Positions 1 to 7,946 of a stretch of DNA of 35,439 nucleotides are shown piece after piece. Origin of the DNA: Anaerolineae bacterium (GTDB lineage Bacteria; Chloroflexota; Anaerolineae; Aggregatilineales; JAFGMM01); contig JAFGMM010000335.1 of assembly GCA_016927535.1 (NCBI GenBank), positions 1-35,439 on the forward strand. Reading direction: 5' to 3'. Every line of letters begins with the position of its first letter. Position 1 is the stretch's first letter. Position numbers and translations under genes: made by a program. Below the pieces are notes generated by a model. That model saw only the letters and a list, made by a program, of their open reading frames with translations, did not search any database and had not been told where the DNA came from.

Positions 1-44
1 GCCCCTCGCCCCTCGTGGGAGAGGGGTTTGGGGAGAGGGGGAGC
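1..44. repeat. C-rich/G-rich palindromic repeat, partial copy
   Basis: A C-rich arm (CCCCTCGCCCCTCG) is followed by GAGAGGGG and GGGGAGAGGGGGAG, so the strand can fold back on itself. The composition and the GAGAGGGGGAG core match the larger element at 25078-25186. The left edge is cut by the window, so I cannot tell how far the element extends. The rest of 1-240 before the first gene holds only one further palindrome (82-106). Confidence 0.5.
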
Positions 45-81
45 AGATGTACAAACGGTCAAAATCCTTAAGTTGATGCAT

Positions 82-106
82 ATGGGCGGGTTTCAAACCT
101 GCCCAT
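82..106. repeat. Short dispersed palindrome, copy 1 of 3
   Basis: A 25-base near-perfect palindrome: ATGGGCGGGTTT, a single C, AAACCTGCCCAT, with one G-T pair. It ends in CCCATACG. Shorter relatives with the same centre, GGT(C/T)TCA(A/G)ACC, and the same trailing CCTAC-type sequence occur at 15146-15162 and 34976-34990. All three lie outside genes, as expected for a REP-like extragenic palindrome. Confidence 0.6.
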
Positions 107-240
107 ACGTGGACTCCGTGATTATTTCCGGCGGGTGTGGGCGGATGACTCGCCTTTCCGGTGCGCATTGCGCTTTTCAAGAAAGGCCCACCATGTTTTC
201 TTTCTGAGTGTATCGTCAAGTTTTTTCGTGGAGGCAGCTC

Positions 241-1257
241 ATGCGAGACCTGAAAATCCTTAGTTGGAATCTTGGCGGAGCAAAGTTTTTGCGGTTGGTC
301 GGAAGCGAGCGGTGCGAATTCAAGCAGCAGTTAAACTTCCAGTTGCAGCGGCTCGCCGAAGCTTACCAACCGGACTTTATGGTGTTTCAAGAGATCGTCC
401 AATACCGTGAAAATCCCAGGTCGATACCTTCGCGCCCCCAGAATTTGGTCGAGGCGCCGCCGGGATATTACTATAAACCTTCGATTGCGATTAGCACTGA
501 CCAGCACAAACATCCCGGAAAGTGGGAAAAGTACCGTCTGGACGGCGGGTGGCCTACGGATGCCTATTTGGCGCAGGGGTGCGGTCTGCTGTGGCGCGAG
601 GATATCACACACTGTTCGATCTGGGATTTAGACCGGTGCGGCACCGGGCCGGACATCCAGCTTGAGTGGGTTCACCTCGACACCGGTCTTTATACGGGTG
701 ACCGTGACACCGAGCCACGGTTGGCGGTCGTCGCACACTTTGTCTGCCAAGCCAGTGAAGGGCCGTTAGATGTGTTCATTGTCAACTTGCATTTGACTAC
801 GTTGAAAGGCGAGCGCGAGGGGCTGCCGGAGCGAGACAAGCTCGGCATACGGACTCGAATGGCCCAGATCGACACGGTTTTGTATGGTATTGTTTCGCGC
901 TATAACGATTGGCGCCGGCAAAAGCTGACTTTGAGGGATGAGACACGCGCGCCGGCCGTGTGGATTCTTGCGGGAGATTTCAACTGTGTCCCCGATTCGG
1001 CTGAGATCAGAACCTTGCAGGCGATGAACTTTCTCGACCTCCATCCACACAAAGGCGCCGGGACAAAAGGGGTCGGTCTGGCGCCGTCCGAAGCTACGAT
1101 CACCGTCGATTATATTTTTGCCGGTCCCAAGTACGTTGCATTGAATCCATTTATCGCCGAGCAGTGCGTTCAGGCTAACCCGAAACCGCTGTCTAATATC
1201 GCCGTTTCAGACCATTTTCCGCTCATTGCCCAGCTTCCGATTGAGACCGATTTGTAG
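241..1257 (+). CDS. Endonuclease/exonuclease/phosphatase (EEP) family protein
   Basis: This 338-residue protein belongs to the EEP superfamily, metal-dependent hydrolases that cut phosphodiester or phosphomonoester bonds in nucleic acids, lipids or nucleotides. The signature residues are visible: ILSWNLGG at the N-terminus, an acidic residue in VFQEIV (metal ligand), AGDFNC in the second half, and SDHFPL at the C-terminus (catalytic His). No signal peptide or second domain is seen, so it is probably cytoplasmic. I start it at ATG 241, six bases after GGAGG (230-234); an in-frame GTG at 208 lacks such a site. Its G+C content is lower than that of the acyl-CoA synthetase that follows. The natural substrate cannot be read from sequence. 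Confidence 0.85.
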   Translation: MRDLKILSWNLGGAKFLRLVGSERCEFKQQLNFQLQRLAEAYQPDFMVFQEIVQYRENPRSIPSRPQNLVEAPPGYYYKPSIAISTDQHKHPGKWEKYRLDGGWPTDAYLAQGCGLLWREDITHCSIWDLDRCGTGPDIQLEWVHLDTGLYTGDRDTEPRLAVVAHFVCQASEGPLDVFIVNLHLTTLKGEREGLPERDKLGIRTRMAQIDTVLYGIVSRYNDWRRQKLTLRDETRAPAVWILAGDFNCVPDSAEIRTLQAMNFLDLHPHKGAGTKGVGLAPSEATITVDYIFAGPKYVALNPFIAEQCVQANPKPLSNIAVSDHFPLIAQLPIETDL

Positions 1258-1315
1258 CGCGGGCAGCGCGTTCCCGAATCGGGCGGCAGTATCGACCTGA
1301 TGTGGTGTATAATCG

Positions 1316-1340
1316 ACGCCGGCAGGACTGCCGGCGTTTT
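1316..1340 (+). terminator. Rho-independent terminator after the EEP gene
   Basis: A perfect 10-bp stem (ACGCCGGCAG / CTGCCGGCGT) with a two-base gap at its tip is followed directly by TTTT. It sits 58 bases after the EEP stop codon and 27 bases before the next gene. A TATAAT at 1308-1313 lies just before the stem but has no recognisable -35 partner. Confidence 0.7.
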
Positions 1341-1366
1341 GGGGTTCGGTATATAGGGAGAAAGCC

Positions 1367-3001
1367 ATGATACCCGCAGCCGATTGGATCGCTTTCCACG
1401 CTTTCCGCACGCCTGACCGCCTCGCACTTATCGATCAAACGACGAACCGCAGGTTTACTTACGGCGAACTCAACGACCGCAGCGGGCGTCTCGCGACCTA
1501 CCTGCGCAACGTCTGGAAGGTGAATCCGGGCGACCGTGTGGCGATACTGGGCAAAAACTCCACCGAGTATTTCGAGTTTCAGTTCGCCTGCTGGAAGCTG
1601 GGCGCGATGATGCTCCCGCTCAACTGGCGGCTGGCCGAGCCGGAACTGTTGTATATCCTCAACGACGCCGAGCCGAAAGCGCTGCTCTATGACGACGAAT
1701 TTGGCGAGCGCATCCCGCCGCTGATAGCCGGCGCCGGCATCAAGTATGGGCTGCGCATCGACTTCGGCGCGCAGATGCGCGCGCAGACGGCTAAGGCCGA
1801 GAAGGGATCAACCGGCCCCGGCATGCAAACCTGGAAGCAGGGCACCGTCAAGGCCGGCGAGCATCTGCTGTACGAGGATGCGGCTACGGTTCTCTCCGCC
1901 GATGTCGAGATGTCGCCGCGGTTCAACCACGATACGCCGGCCGCGATCATGTACACCGCCGGGACCACCGGACGGCCCAAAGGCGCGGTCATCACGCACG
2001 GGATGATCTTGTGGAACGTGATGAATACCAGCATCGCCGCTGGTTTGAGCGGCGACAGCGTGCAGTACGGGGTGCTGCCGACCTTCCACACCGACGGCCT
2101 CAATCTCTACGCCAACCCGATTTTGTATTGGGGCGGCGTGGCGGTCGTCGCGCGCGACTTCGACGCCGGTAAGACGCTGGCGACGCTGGCCCGGCACAAC
2201 CCGCCCATTACGCACTTTTTCGGCGCGCCGGCCATTTACCAGGCGATGAGCCAGCACGCGGGCTTTGCCCAGGTGGATTTGAAAAAGGTCCGGTCTTGGG
2301 GGAGCAGCGGCGCACCGCTCCCGACACGGGTGTCTGAGCAGTACCGCGAGCGCGGCGTCATCATCCAACCGGGCTTTGGTATGACCGAGACCGGCCCGAT
2401 CGTTTTCTTCAGCGACAAGCGCCGTGCGGTCGAGAAGCCGGCTTCGGTCGGGACGGCGGTGCCCCATACACGCGTCCGTATCGTGAACGATAAGTTTAAA
2501 GATGTGCCGGCCGGCGAGATCGGCGAACTGGTCATCGGCGGGCCGAACGTCACGCCCGGCTATTGGAAGCGCCCCGACGCCGAAGCCGAGAGCTTTGCTT
2601 TCGATGCGGACGGCGTGCGCTGGCTGCGCTCCGGCGATGCGGCGAAGATGGACGAGGAGGGCTGCGCCTATATCGTGGATCGCTACAAGGATATGTACCG
2701 CAGCGGCGGCGAGAACGTTTACCCTGCCGAAGTGGAGCAGGTGATTGCACAGATGCCGCAAGTGGCGGAGGCGGCGGTGATCGGCGTGCCGGACAAGAAA
2801 CAGGGCGAGGTGGGCCTGGCGGTGGTGGTGGTCAAGACCGGCGAGGTGCTGTTTGACGAGGCGCTCGTCGAATACTGCGAGGTGAACCTGACGAAGCGCA
2901 AAGCGCCAAAGTCGGTCGTGTTTGTGGACAGGCTGCCGCGCAACGCGGCGGGCCAGGTTTTGAAGCGCGAGCTTAAAGAGAAGTACGGCGCAGGACGTTA
3001 G
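1367..3001 (+). CDS. AMP-dependent acyl-CoA synthetase (fatty-acid CoA ligase type)
   Basis: A full-length (544 residues) member of the ANL adenylating enzyme superfamily. It would activate a carboxylic acid with ATP to an acyl-AMP and then transfer the acyl group to CoA. Visible motifs are the nucleotide loop YTAGTTGRPKG at residues 196-206, the adenine-binding GFGMTETG at 336-343, the hinge region with RSGDAAKMDEEG and RYKDMYRSGGENVYP, and the C-terminal catalytic lysine in AAGQVLKREL. The start has a good ribosome site (AGGGAG, 1356-1361). The closest general type is medium/long-chain fatty acid or acid-thiol ligase; the exact substrate is not clear. The gene is followed nine bases later by a histidine phosphatase and they may share a transcript. 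Confidence 0.93.
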   Translation: MIPAADWIAFHAFRTPDRLALIDQTTNRRFTYGELNDRSGRLATYLRNVWKVNPGDRVAILGKNSTEYFEFQFACWKLGAMMLPLNWRLAEPELLYILNDAEPKALLYDDEFGERIPPLIAGAGIKYGLRIDFGAQMRAQTAKAEKGSTGPGMQTWKQGTVKAGEHLLYEDAATVLSADVEMSPRFNHDTPAAIMYTAGTTGRPKGAVITHGMILWNVMNTSIAAGLSGDSVQYGVLPTFHTDGLNLYANPILYWGGVAVVARDFDAGKTLATLARHNPPITHFFGAPAIYQAMSQHAGFAQVDLKKVRSWGSSGAPLPTRVSEQYRERGVIIQPGFGMTETGPIVFFSDKRRAVEKPASVGTAVPHTRVRIVNDKFKDVPAGEIGELVIGGPNVTPGYWKRPDAEAESFAFDADGVRWLRSGDAAKMDEEGCAYIVDRYKDMYRSGGENVYPAEVEQVIAQMPQVAEAAVIGVPDKKQGEVGLAVVVVKTGEVLFDEALVEYCEVNLTKRKAPKSVVFVDRLPRNAAGQVLKRELKEKYGAGR

Positions 3002-3010
3002 GACGACAAG

Positions 3011-3691
3011 ATGGAGTTATATATCATACGGCACGGGCAGTCTGAGAACAACGTCGCCTCTGAGGGCGACCCGCACGTGCCGGACTGCCCGCTGACCGAC
3101 CTGGGGCACCGGCAGGCGCAACGGGTCGCGGAGTACTTGACCGGGGAGGGCATCACGCATTTGTATTGCAGCCCGATGGTCCGCGCGCTGCAAACCACGC
3201 AGCCGATTGCGGAGGCTTTGGGGCTGGCGCCGGCGGTCTGGGTGGATACGCACGAGCGCGGCGGCGCGGTGTGGCGGCAGGGCGAGGATCACTGGGTCAA
3301 TCTGCCGGGGCTGGCGCGCGCCGAGATGGAAGCGCAGTTCCCCGGCTACGCGCTGCCGGAGGAGGTGACCGGTGCGGGTTGGTGGCGCCACTACGATGGC
3401 TTCGAACCGCGCGAGGCGCTCTATATGCGCGGGCAGAGGGTCGCGGCGGCGCTGGCGCGGCGCGCCGAAACCCGTTTTGCCGATGTCGTAGCGCTGGTGA
3501 CGCACGGCGGCTTTGCCGATGCGCTCATCCGGGGGGTGCTCCACCTGCCCACCGACGAGTCGAGTTTCTTCTTGCACAACAACACCGGCATCACCAAGAT
3601 CAACTATCCCGACCCGGCGAAGGGCTGGGATAAGACGGTGATGTTCTATCACAACCGGGTCGATCACCTGCCGCCGGAGATGGTGAGTTGA
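3011..3691 (+). CDS. Histidine phosphatase family protein (phosphoglycerate mutase-like)
   Basis: A 226-residue branched histidine phosphatase. The catalytic RHG is at residues 7-9 in YIIRHGQSENN, the second arginine is in YCSPMVRALQT, and the second histidine is in ALVTHGG near residue 165. These enzymes move a phosphate through a phosphohistidine; most bacterial members with this layout are general phosphatases rather than glycolytic mutases. The start lies 9 bases after the acyl-CoA synthetase stop, so the two are probably co-transcribed. There is no signal peptide. The substrate cannot be assigned. Confidence 0.9.
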   Translation: MELYIIRHGQSENNVASEGDPHVPDCPLTDLGHRQAQRVAEYLTGEGITHLYCSPMVRALQTTQPIAEALGLAPAVWVDTHERGGAVWRQGEDHWVNLPGLARAEMEAQFPGYALPEEVTGAGWWRHYDGFEPREALYMRGQRVAAALARRAETRFADVVALVTHGGFADALIRGVLHLPTDESSFFLHNNTGITKINYPDPAKGWDKTVMFYHNRVDHLPPEMVS

Positions 3692-3717
3692 AAAAGACGC
3701 ATTAGCTGTAATATCTT

Positions 3718-4740
3718 ATGACACAACCGAGTGCCGTTGCAGACGAATTTGTAGAGATTGTACGGAATCTCATTGCATATTTTGTTGAGCGCCAGCGCTT
3801 TGTCGCGCTGGCAATGCTTGATCTCCATCCCCGTGCATTGGCGATGGGCGACAAGACCTGTCTTGGTGTTCGTCTGCACCCTTACCTCAAAGCCGATGAC
3901 GAGAGACGAGATAACGGGACCTATGCTCAGTTGGGTGTGTGGAAGAACGATTGGAAGCATTGGGTACATGGTCTGGGGTGCAGACTCACGAATATTCACA
4001 CGGGCGAACCCATAGAGTGGGATGCGCCTGACCTGCGCACTTTTACTTTGGACTGGTTTTGGGAGCATTTAAAGTGGCGATGGGAGCATGATACTGAAGA
4101 CCCTTATGTTCGAGAAAGTCTCCGGTGGATACACGATAGCTACCAGGGTGCGGGTGCTGTAGAGGCTGCAATTGATTGTTTGGTCGATAGACAGAATTTG
4201 ATTATCAAGCACGATTACAAATTCTTGTTTGTGACAGGTGATCGACCTCAACAAAAAGCGACTTTAACTCCGAATGCCATTATCGATGTTTTCCTGGACT
4301 TGATTTCAATCTGTGAGCAGCGCAAGGGTCCCCTCGTCGAGGCTTTTATGAATGAGACGCCGGTTGAGCGCTCGCAACGGAAAGGAATATGGCGGCAGGT
4401 GTGGGATTTTAAGTTCTGGCCTGCCGGATGGTGCCAACTGGTCCACAGGCATACCGGCGAAAGCTTCGAGTGGACTGTTTCTGATCCTGCGGCAATTGAC
4501 CTGGGAAACTTTAAGACGCATTTGAAGTGGCGCATGGTACACGAGAGCGAAGACCGACTCGTAAAGGCATTCCTTGACTGGTCTGGTTTGTGGCTGAGAG
4601 AGAAGTTTGGAGAGTTTGGAGAAGAATATTATTACACTGCGATAGCCGGAGTGTTTGACGACCTGATCGATAAACGTATTATTCTCTTGAAGCGAAACGC
4701 CTCCAGGCTTGTGATTGAAATTAGTCACCGAGCGAAATAA
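3718..4740 (+). CDS. Unknown protein made of two copies of one domain (DUF6896-like?)
   Basis: I do not recognise a function. The 340-residue protein contains an internal duplication with an offset of about 151 residues: GVW at 73-75 and GIW at 223-225, HTGEPIEW at 94-101 and HTGESFEW at 245-252, HLKWRW at 117-122 and HLKWRM at 268-273, HDTEDPYV and HESEDRLV just after. Each copy begins with a helical stretch (residues 11-36 and 188-212) and ends in a hydrophobic strand. The HGLGC plus HTGE-type core recalls the DUF6896 domain, which is a weak impression. No signal peptide or membrane segment. Its lower G+C content and lack of a clear ribosome site set it apart from its neighbours and could mean it was acquired. 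Confidence 0.75.
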   Translation: MTQPSAVADEFVEIVRNLIAYFVERQRFVALAMLDLHPRALAMGDKTCLGVRLHPYLKADDERRDNGTYAQLGVWKNDWKHWVHGLGCRLTNIHTGEPIEWDAPDLRTFTLDWFWEHLKWRWEHDTEDPYVRESLRWIHDSYQGAGAVEAAIDCLVDRQNLIIKHDYKFLFVTGDRPQQKATLTPNAIIDVFLDLISICEQRKGPLVEAFMNETPVERSQRKGIWRQVWDFKFWPAGWCQLVHRHTGESFEWTVSDPAAIDLGNFKTHLKWRMVHESEDRLVKAFLDWSGLWLREKFGEFGEEYYYTAIAGVFDDLIDKRIILLKRNASRLVIEISHRAK

Positions 4741-4885
4741 ATATGGACTCGCAAGAATCACCTTACATCGCCGGGCCGGCCTTTCTAAAGGCGTGGTCCT
4801 TATGGCCTGGAGGAGCCGGGGGTCTTGCTATTTCACATCGATAGACCGGTAAGAAGGCGTTAATCGAAGTGCACGGTGCAGGCTG

Positions 4886-5371
4886 ATGAGCAGAGACGGG
4901 TGGATACGAGCGGACGTGCGCACGGCGGATGCCGGTCGTCCGTGTGAGTGCGAGAGTTCTAAGCAGCGCGAAGCGCGAAGCTGGAACCGCACGATCTTTG
5001 TTCCCGACGGCATGCAGCCGCTCGGCTTGATCACAGAATGCACGCATGGGCTGCCCCTTCCGCCGTTCCACGCCGGGCAAACCGGCGTCAACAAATTCGA
5101 TGTCGAGTGCATCGCTTCGGCTATGCTAGATCCCGACTTGCGGTGGCTCCACATGTACTATTTCGTGATCGCGCCTTACGATGGGCCGGCTGCTTTTGGC
5201 GATGAATACGGCATCGAACTCGGCGAGATGGTGCTTGTCACCGGGCACCACCGTTTCCTGGCGTGGCTGCTCGCCGGCGTGCCTCCGTCGGATACGACGC
5301 CGCTCCAGGTGCAGACCGCGCCGCTGTCCGTCGCGGTGTTTCCCTGGTCAGCAGTTGAATGGGGAGCGTGA
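4886..5371 (+). CDS. Hypothetical protein with a ParB-like GHHR motif
   Basis: A 161-residue protein of unknown function. Residues 116-131 (MVLVTGHHRFLAWLLA) resemble the GxHR box of ParB/Srx-type domains, which bind and hydrolyse nucleotides, but the rest does not clearly follow that fold. The N-terminal 35 residues are polar, with three cysteines or lysine/arginine clusters and no hydrophobic signal. The start codon has no obvious ribosome site, so the true start may differ. The stop lies two bases before the next gene's start, which suggests translational coupling with the phosphatase and a shared role. Confidence 0.6.
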   Translation: MSRDGWIRADVRTADAGRPCECESSKQREARSWNRTIFVPDGMQPLGLITECTHGLPLPPFHAGQTGVNKFDVECIASAMLDPDLRWLHMYYFVIAPYDGPAAFGDEYGIELGEMVLVTGHHRFLAWLLAGVPPSDTTPLQVQTAPLSVAVFPWSAVEWGA

Positions 5372-5373
5372 AA

Positions 5374-5844
5374 ATGCAAATCGAGTGGATTGAACCCGGC
5401 GCTCTCGCCGCCGCCGGTATCCCGCTTGGCCCGGACGACCTGCGCTCGCTGCACGCGCAGGGCATCCGCGCCATCGTCACGCTCACCGAGCGACCGCTCA
5501 CCGCGCGGCTCAGCATTCCGCAAGCGCTGCTCGACGAGATGGGTTTTGTCTGCCTTCACGCGCCGGTTGTTGACCAGGAGCCGCCGGATGATGAGGCGCT
5601 GGTGTGGCAGGTGGCGCGCTTCGTCGACCGGATGAGGGCGGAGCACAAGCCGGTGCTCTTGCACTGCGCGGCGGGCATCGGGCGCACCGGGACGATGCTG
5701 CACGCTTATTACATTGCGGAAGGGATGAGTCTGGACGACGCAAAGGCAAAGGTGCGCGCGGCGAAGCCCACCAGCCAGTTTTTCATGCTCTCCGACGCAC
5801 AGAAAGCTTTTATCGAGAATTTCGCCTTATCGCGGATGGGCTGA
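5374..5844 (+). CDS. Cysteine-based protein phosphatase (dual-specificity/PTP type)
   Basis: A compact 156-residue phosphatase domain. The active-site loop HCAAGIGRTG at residues 97-106 matches the HCx5R signature: Cys98 would form the phospho-cysteine intermediate and Arg104 bind phosphate. Asp67 in PVVDQEPPDD is placed to act as general acid. The length and spacing fit archaeal/bacterial dual-specificity phosphatases acting on phosphoproteins or small phosphorylated metabolites. I prefer ATG 5374 because GGGGAG at 5361-5366 precedes it by seven bases; ATG 5359 would lie inside the upstream gene. It overlaps nothing and follows the ParB-like gene by two bases. Confidence 0.88.
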   Translation: MQIEWIEPGALAAAGIPLGPDDLRSLHAQGIRAIVTLTERPLTARLSIPQALLDEMGFVCLHAPVVDQEPPDDEALVWQVARFVDRMRAEHKPVLLHCAAGIGRTGTMLHAYYIAEGMSLDDAKAKVRAAKPTSQFFMLSDAQKAFIENFALSRMG

Positions 5845-5866
5845 TCGTGTCACAGGAAAGAGGACT

Positions 5867-7057
5867 ATGAAGACGGCAAAGCTGCTGTTGGCGCTGATTG
5901 TGCTGCTCGTGCCGCTCCGAGCGGCGCTGGCTCAGCCGGAACCGCCGGCTCTTATCGCGCTGGTCAACGGGACGCTGATCGCCGGCGCCGGCGCCGGCCC
6001 GGTGCCGGGCGCTGCGCTGGTCATCGAAGATGGGAGGATTGCGGCGGTCGGCCTGCGCGATGCGGTGGATATCCCGCTGGGCGCGCAGATTATCGACGTG
6101 GGCGGTGCGGCGATTTTGCCCGGCTTCATCAATGCGCACGTGCACAACGCCTACAGGCCGGCCAATCTGCTCGCTTGGGCGCAGGCCGGCGTGACCACCG
6201 TCCGCGATATGAGGGCGTTTATGTCGGACGAGTGGGTCAATGCCGGCGTGCCGTATCTGTTTTCGCGCTTGGTCGTTTTCCAGCCCCAGTACGCGCGGGT
6301 GGTCTCGACCGGGCCGATGCTCACGGCGCCCGGCGGCTACGGCTCGCTGGGACTGGCATCGCCGGAGGATGCGCGCGCGACGGTGAACCGGCTCATCGAC
6401 CGGGGCGCGCGGGTGATTAAGGTGGCGATTGAGTCGGGGCGGATGCTGCCCCAGCCGTTCCCGGTGCTCGCGCCGGAGGAGGCCGCCGCGATTGTGGCGG
6501 CGGCGCACGCGCGGGGCATAAAGGTTTCGATTCACGTGACCGCTTCGGAGGACCTGGCGCGCGCGCTCGACGCCGGCGCGGATGACATCGCGCATATGGT
6601 CGTCGATAACCTGCCCGATGATCTCATTGCGCGCGCGGTCGAGCACGGGGTGTACTGGACGCCGACGCTCGAACTCTGGCACGGCGTGAGCGAAATGTAC
6701 CATAACCGCTACGAGCCGTTGGCGGTCGAGAACCTGCGCCGCTTCGTTGAGGCGGGCGGCCAAGTGGCGCTCGGCACCGATTACGACGGCTACTACTTCG
6801 AGTTTGAGCTGGGCATGCCGATGACCGAGATCACGTTGATGCAGGAGGCCGGCATGACGCCGATGCAGATCATCGTCGCCGGCACCCGGAACGCGGCGCA
6901 CGTCTGCAACCTGGATGATGAGATCGGGACGCTGGAGGTGGGCAAGGCGGCGGACGTGCTGGTCGTCGATGGCGACCCGCTCCAGGATATTCACGCCCTG
7001 GTGAATGTGCGGTTGGTGATTCACAGGGGCCAGGTCATCCGCGACGCGAACAAGTGA
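5867..7057 (+). CDS. Exported amidohydrolase family protein
   Basis: A 396-residue metal-dependent amidohydrolase with an N-terminal signal peptide (KTAKLLLALIVLLVPLRAALAQ; likely cut after ALA-Q near residue 22), so it acts outside the membrane. The family order is intact: a small beta domain (LVNGTLIAG), the metal pair HVH at 91-93 in GFINAHVHNA, a lysine in RVIKVAIES, histidines in SIHVTASEDL and DDIAHMV, the aspartate in LGTDYDG, and the closing GTLEVGKAADVLVVDGDP. Such secreted enzymes often act on peptides or cyclic amides (imidazolonepropionase/prolidase-like branch). The substrate is unknown. It is preceded by AGGAAAGAGG and starts 22 bases after the phosphatase gene. Confidence 0.9.
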   Translation: MKTAKLLLALIVLLVPLRAALAQPEPPALIALVNGTLIAGAGAGPVPGAALVIEDGRIAAVGLRDAVDIPLGAQIIDVGGAAILPGFINAHVHNAYRPANLLAWAQAGVTTVRDMRAFMSDEWVNAGVPYLFSRLVVFQPQYARVVSTGPMLTAPGGYGSLGLASPEDARATVNRLIDRGARVIKVAIESGRMLPQPFPVLAPEEAAAIVAAAHARGIKVSIHVTASEDLARALDAGADDIAHMVVDNLPDDLIARAVEHGVYWTPTLELWHGVSEMYHNRYEPLAVENLRRFVEAGGQVALGTDYDGYYFEFELGMPMTEITLMQEAGMTPMQIIVAGTRNAAHVCNLDDEIGTLEVGKAADVLVVDGDPLQDIHALVNVRLVIHRGQVIRDANK

Positions 7058-7093
7058 GTTTACCCGTGGGGGTTCTATTAGGAGGGTCAACCC

Positions 7094-7912
7094 ATGCGTT
7101 TATCCATCCAGGACGTTTTACTGCCCGGCAAGAGTTTACAAGAGAAATTCGAGAACGCGGCGCGCTACGGCTTCGACGGCGTGGAGGTAGTCGCGGGGCC
7201 GGGGCTGGCGCTGTGCGAGCGTGCGCCGGAGATTGAACGGGCAAGCAAAGCAGGCGGCGTGCCGGTCGCGGCAATCTGCCCGCACCCCACACACGACCCG
7301 CTTATGCCCGACCCGGACGAGCGCGGGCGGCGCTTCGAGCAGCTGCGCGAACTGCTGGCGTGCGTCGATGCGCTGGGCGCGGCGGGGATCATATGCGTGC
7401 CGGTGCGCCTGCCGCACCGCTTCGAGGTCGATGATTGGGCGAAGCGATACGAGGTCATCGGCGATATCGCGGTGGGAGCGTTCCGGGCGTGGGCCGAGGG
7501 GCTGCCCGGCGGCAAGGCGCGCATTTTCTTAGAGCCGCTGAACCGCTACGAGGCATATTTCCTCAACCGGCTCGAACAGGCGGTCGCGCTGTGCCGGCGC
7601 ATCGACCACCCGCGCGTGCAGATGCTCGGCGATTTGTTCCACATGAACATTGAAGAGATCGACCTGGGCGAGCCGTTCCGGGCGGCAGGGGCGTACCTGG
7701 GACACGTTCACATCGCCGACAACAACCGCTACCCGCCGGGATACGGCATGATGGACTATCACCCGGCGTTTGCGGCGCTGAAGGCGATTGGCTATCCGGG
7801 CTACGTGAGTGTGGAATGCTGGCCGCCGGACGGCGCGGCGAACATCGGCGCCCCGGAGGCGGTGTGGCCGGCCACGGTGCGCTTCTTGCGCGAGGTTTGG
7901 GAGAATGCTTAA
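7094..7912 (+). CDS. Sugar phosphate isomerase/epimerase family protein (TIM barrel)
   Basis: A 272-residue AP-endonuclease-2-type TIM barrel, the family of ketose 3-epimerases, hydroxypyruvate isomerase and inosose dehydratase. The four expected metal ligands are present: Glu147 in FLEPLNRYE, Asp180 in LGDLFHMNIEE, His206 in GHVHIADNNR, and Glu241 in YVSVECWP. The ribosome site GGAGG (7080-7084) lies ten bases upstream. The gene begins 36 bases after the amidohydrolase and its stop overlaps an upstream in-frame ATG of the next gene. The sugar acted on cannot be told from sequence. Confidence 0.9.
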   Translation: MRLSIQDVLLPGKSLQEKFENAARYGFDGVEVVAGPGLALCERAPEIERASKAGGVPVAAICPHPTHDPLMPDPDERGRRFEQLRELLACVDALGAAGIICVPVRLPHRFEVDDWAKRYEVIGDIAVGAFRAWAEGLPGGKARIFLEPLNRYEAYFLNRLEQAVALCRRIDHPRVQMLGDLFHMNIEEIDLGEPFRAAGAYLGHVHIADNNRYPPGYGMMDYHPAFAALKAIGYPGYVSVECWPPDGAANIGAPEAVWPATVRFLREVWENA

Positions 7913-7946
7913 CCACGAACAGACGCCAACCGAAAGGATATTTCGC

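Noticed and set aside
5810-7090. 426-codon open frame opposite the amidohydrolase gene
   Set aside because: Composition typical of an antisense frame in GC-rich DNA; the plus-strand gene has a signal peptide and all active-site motifs.
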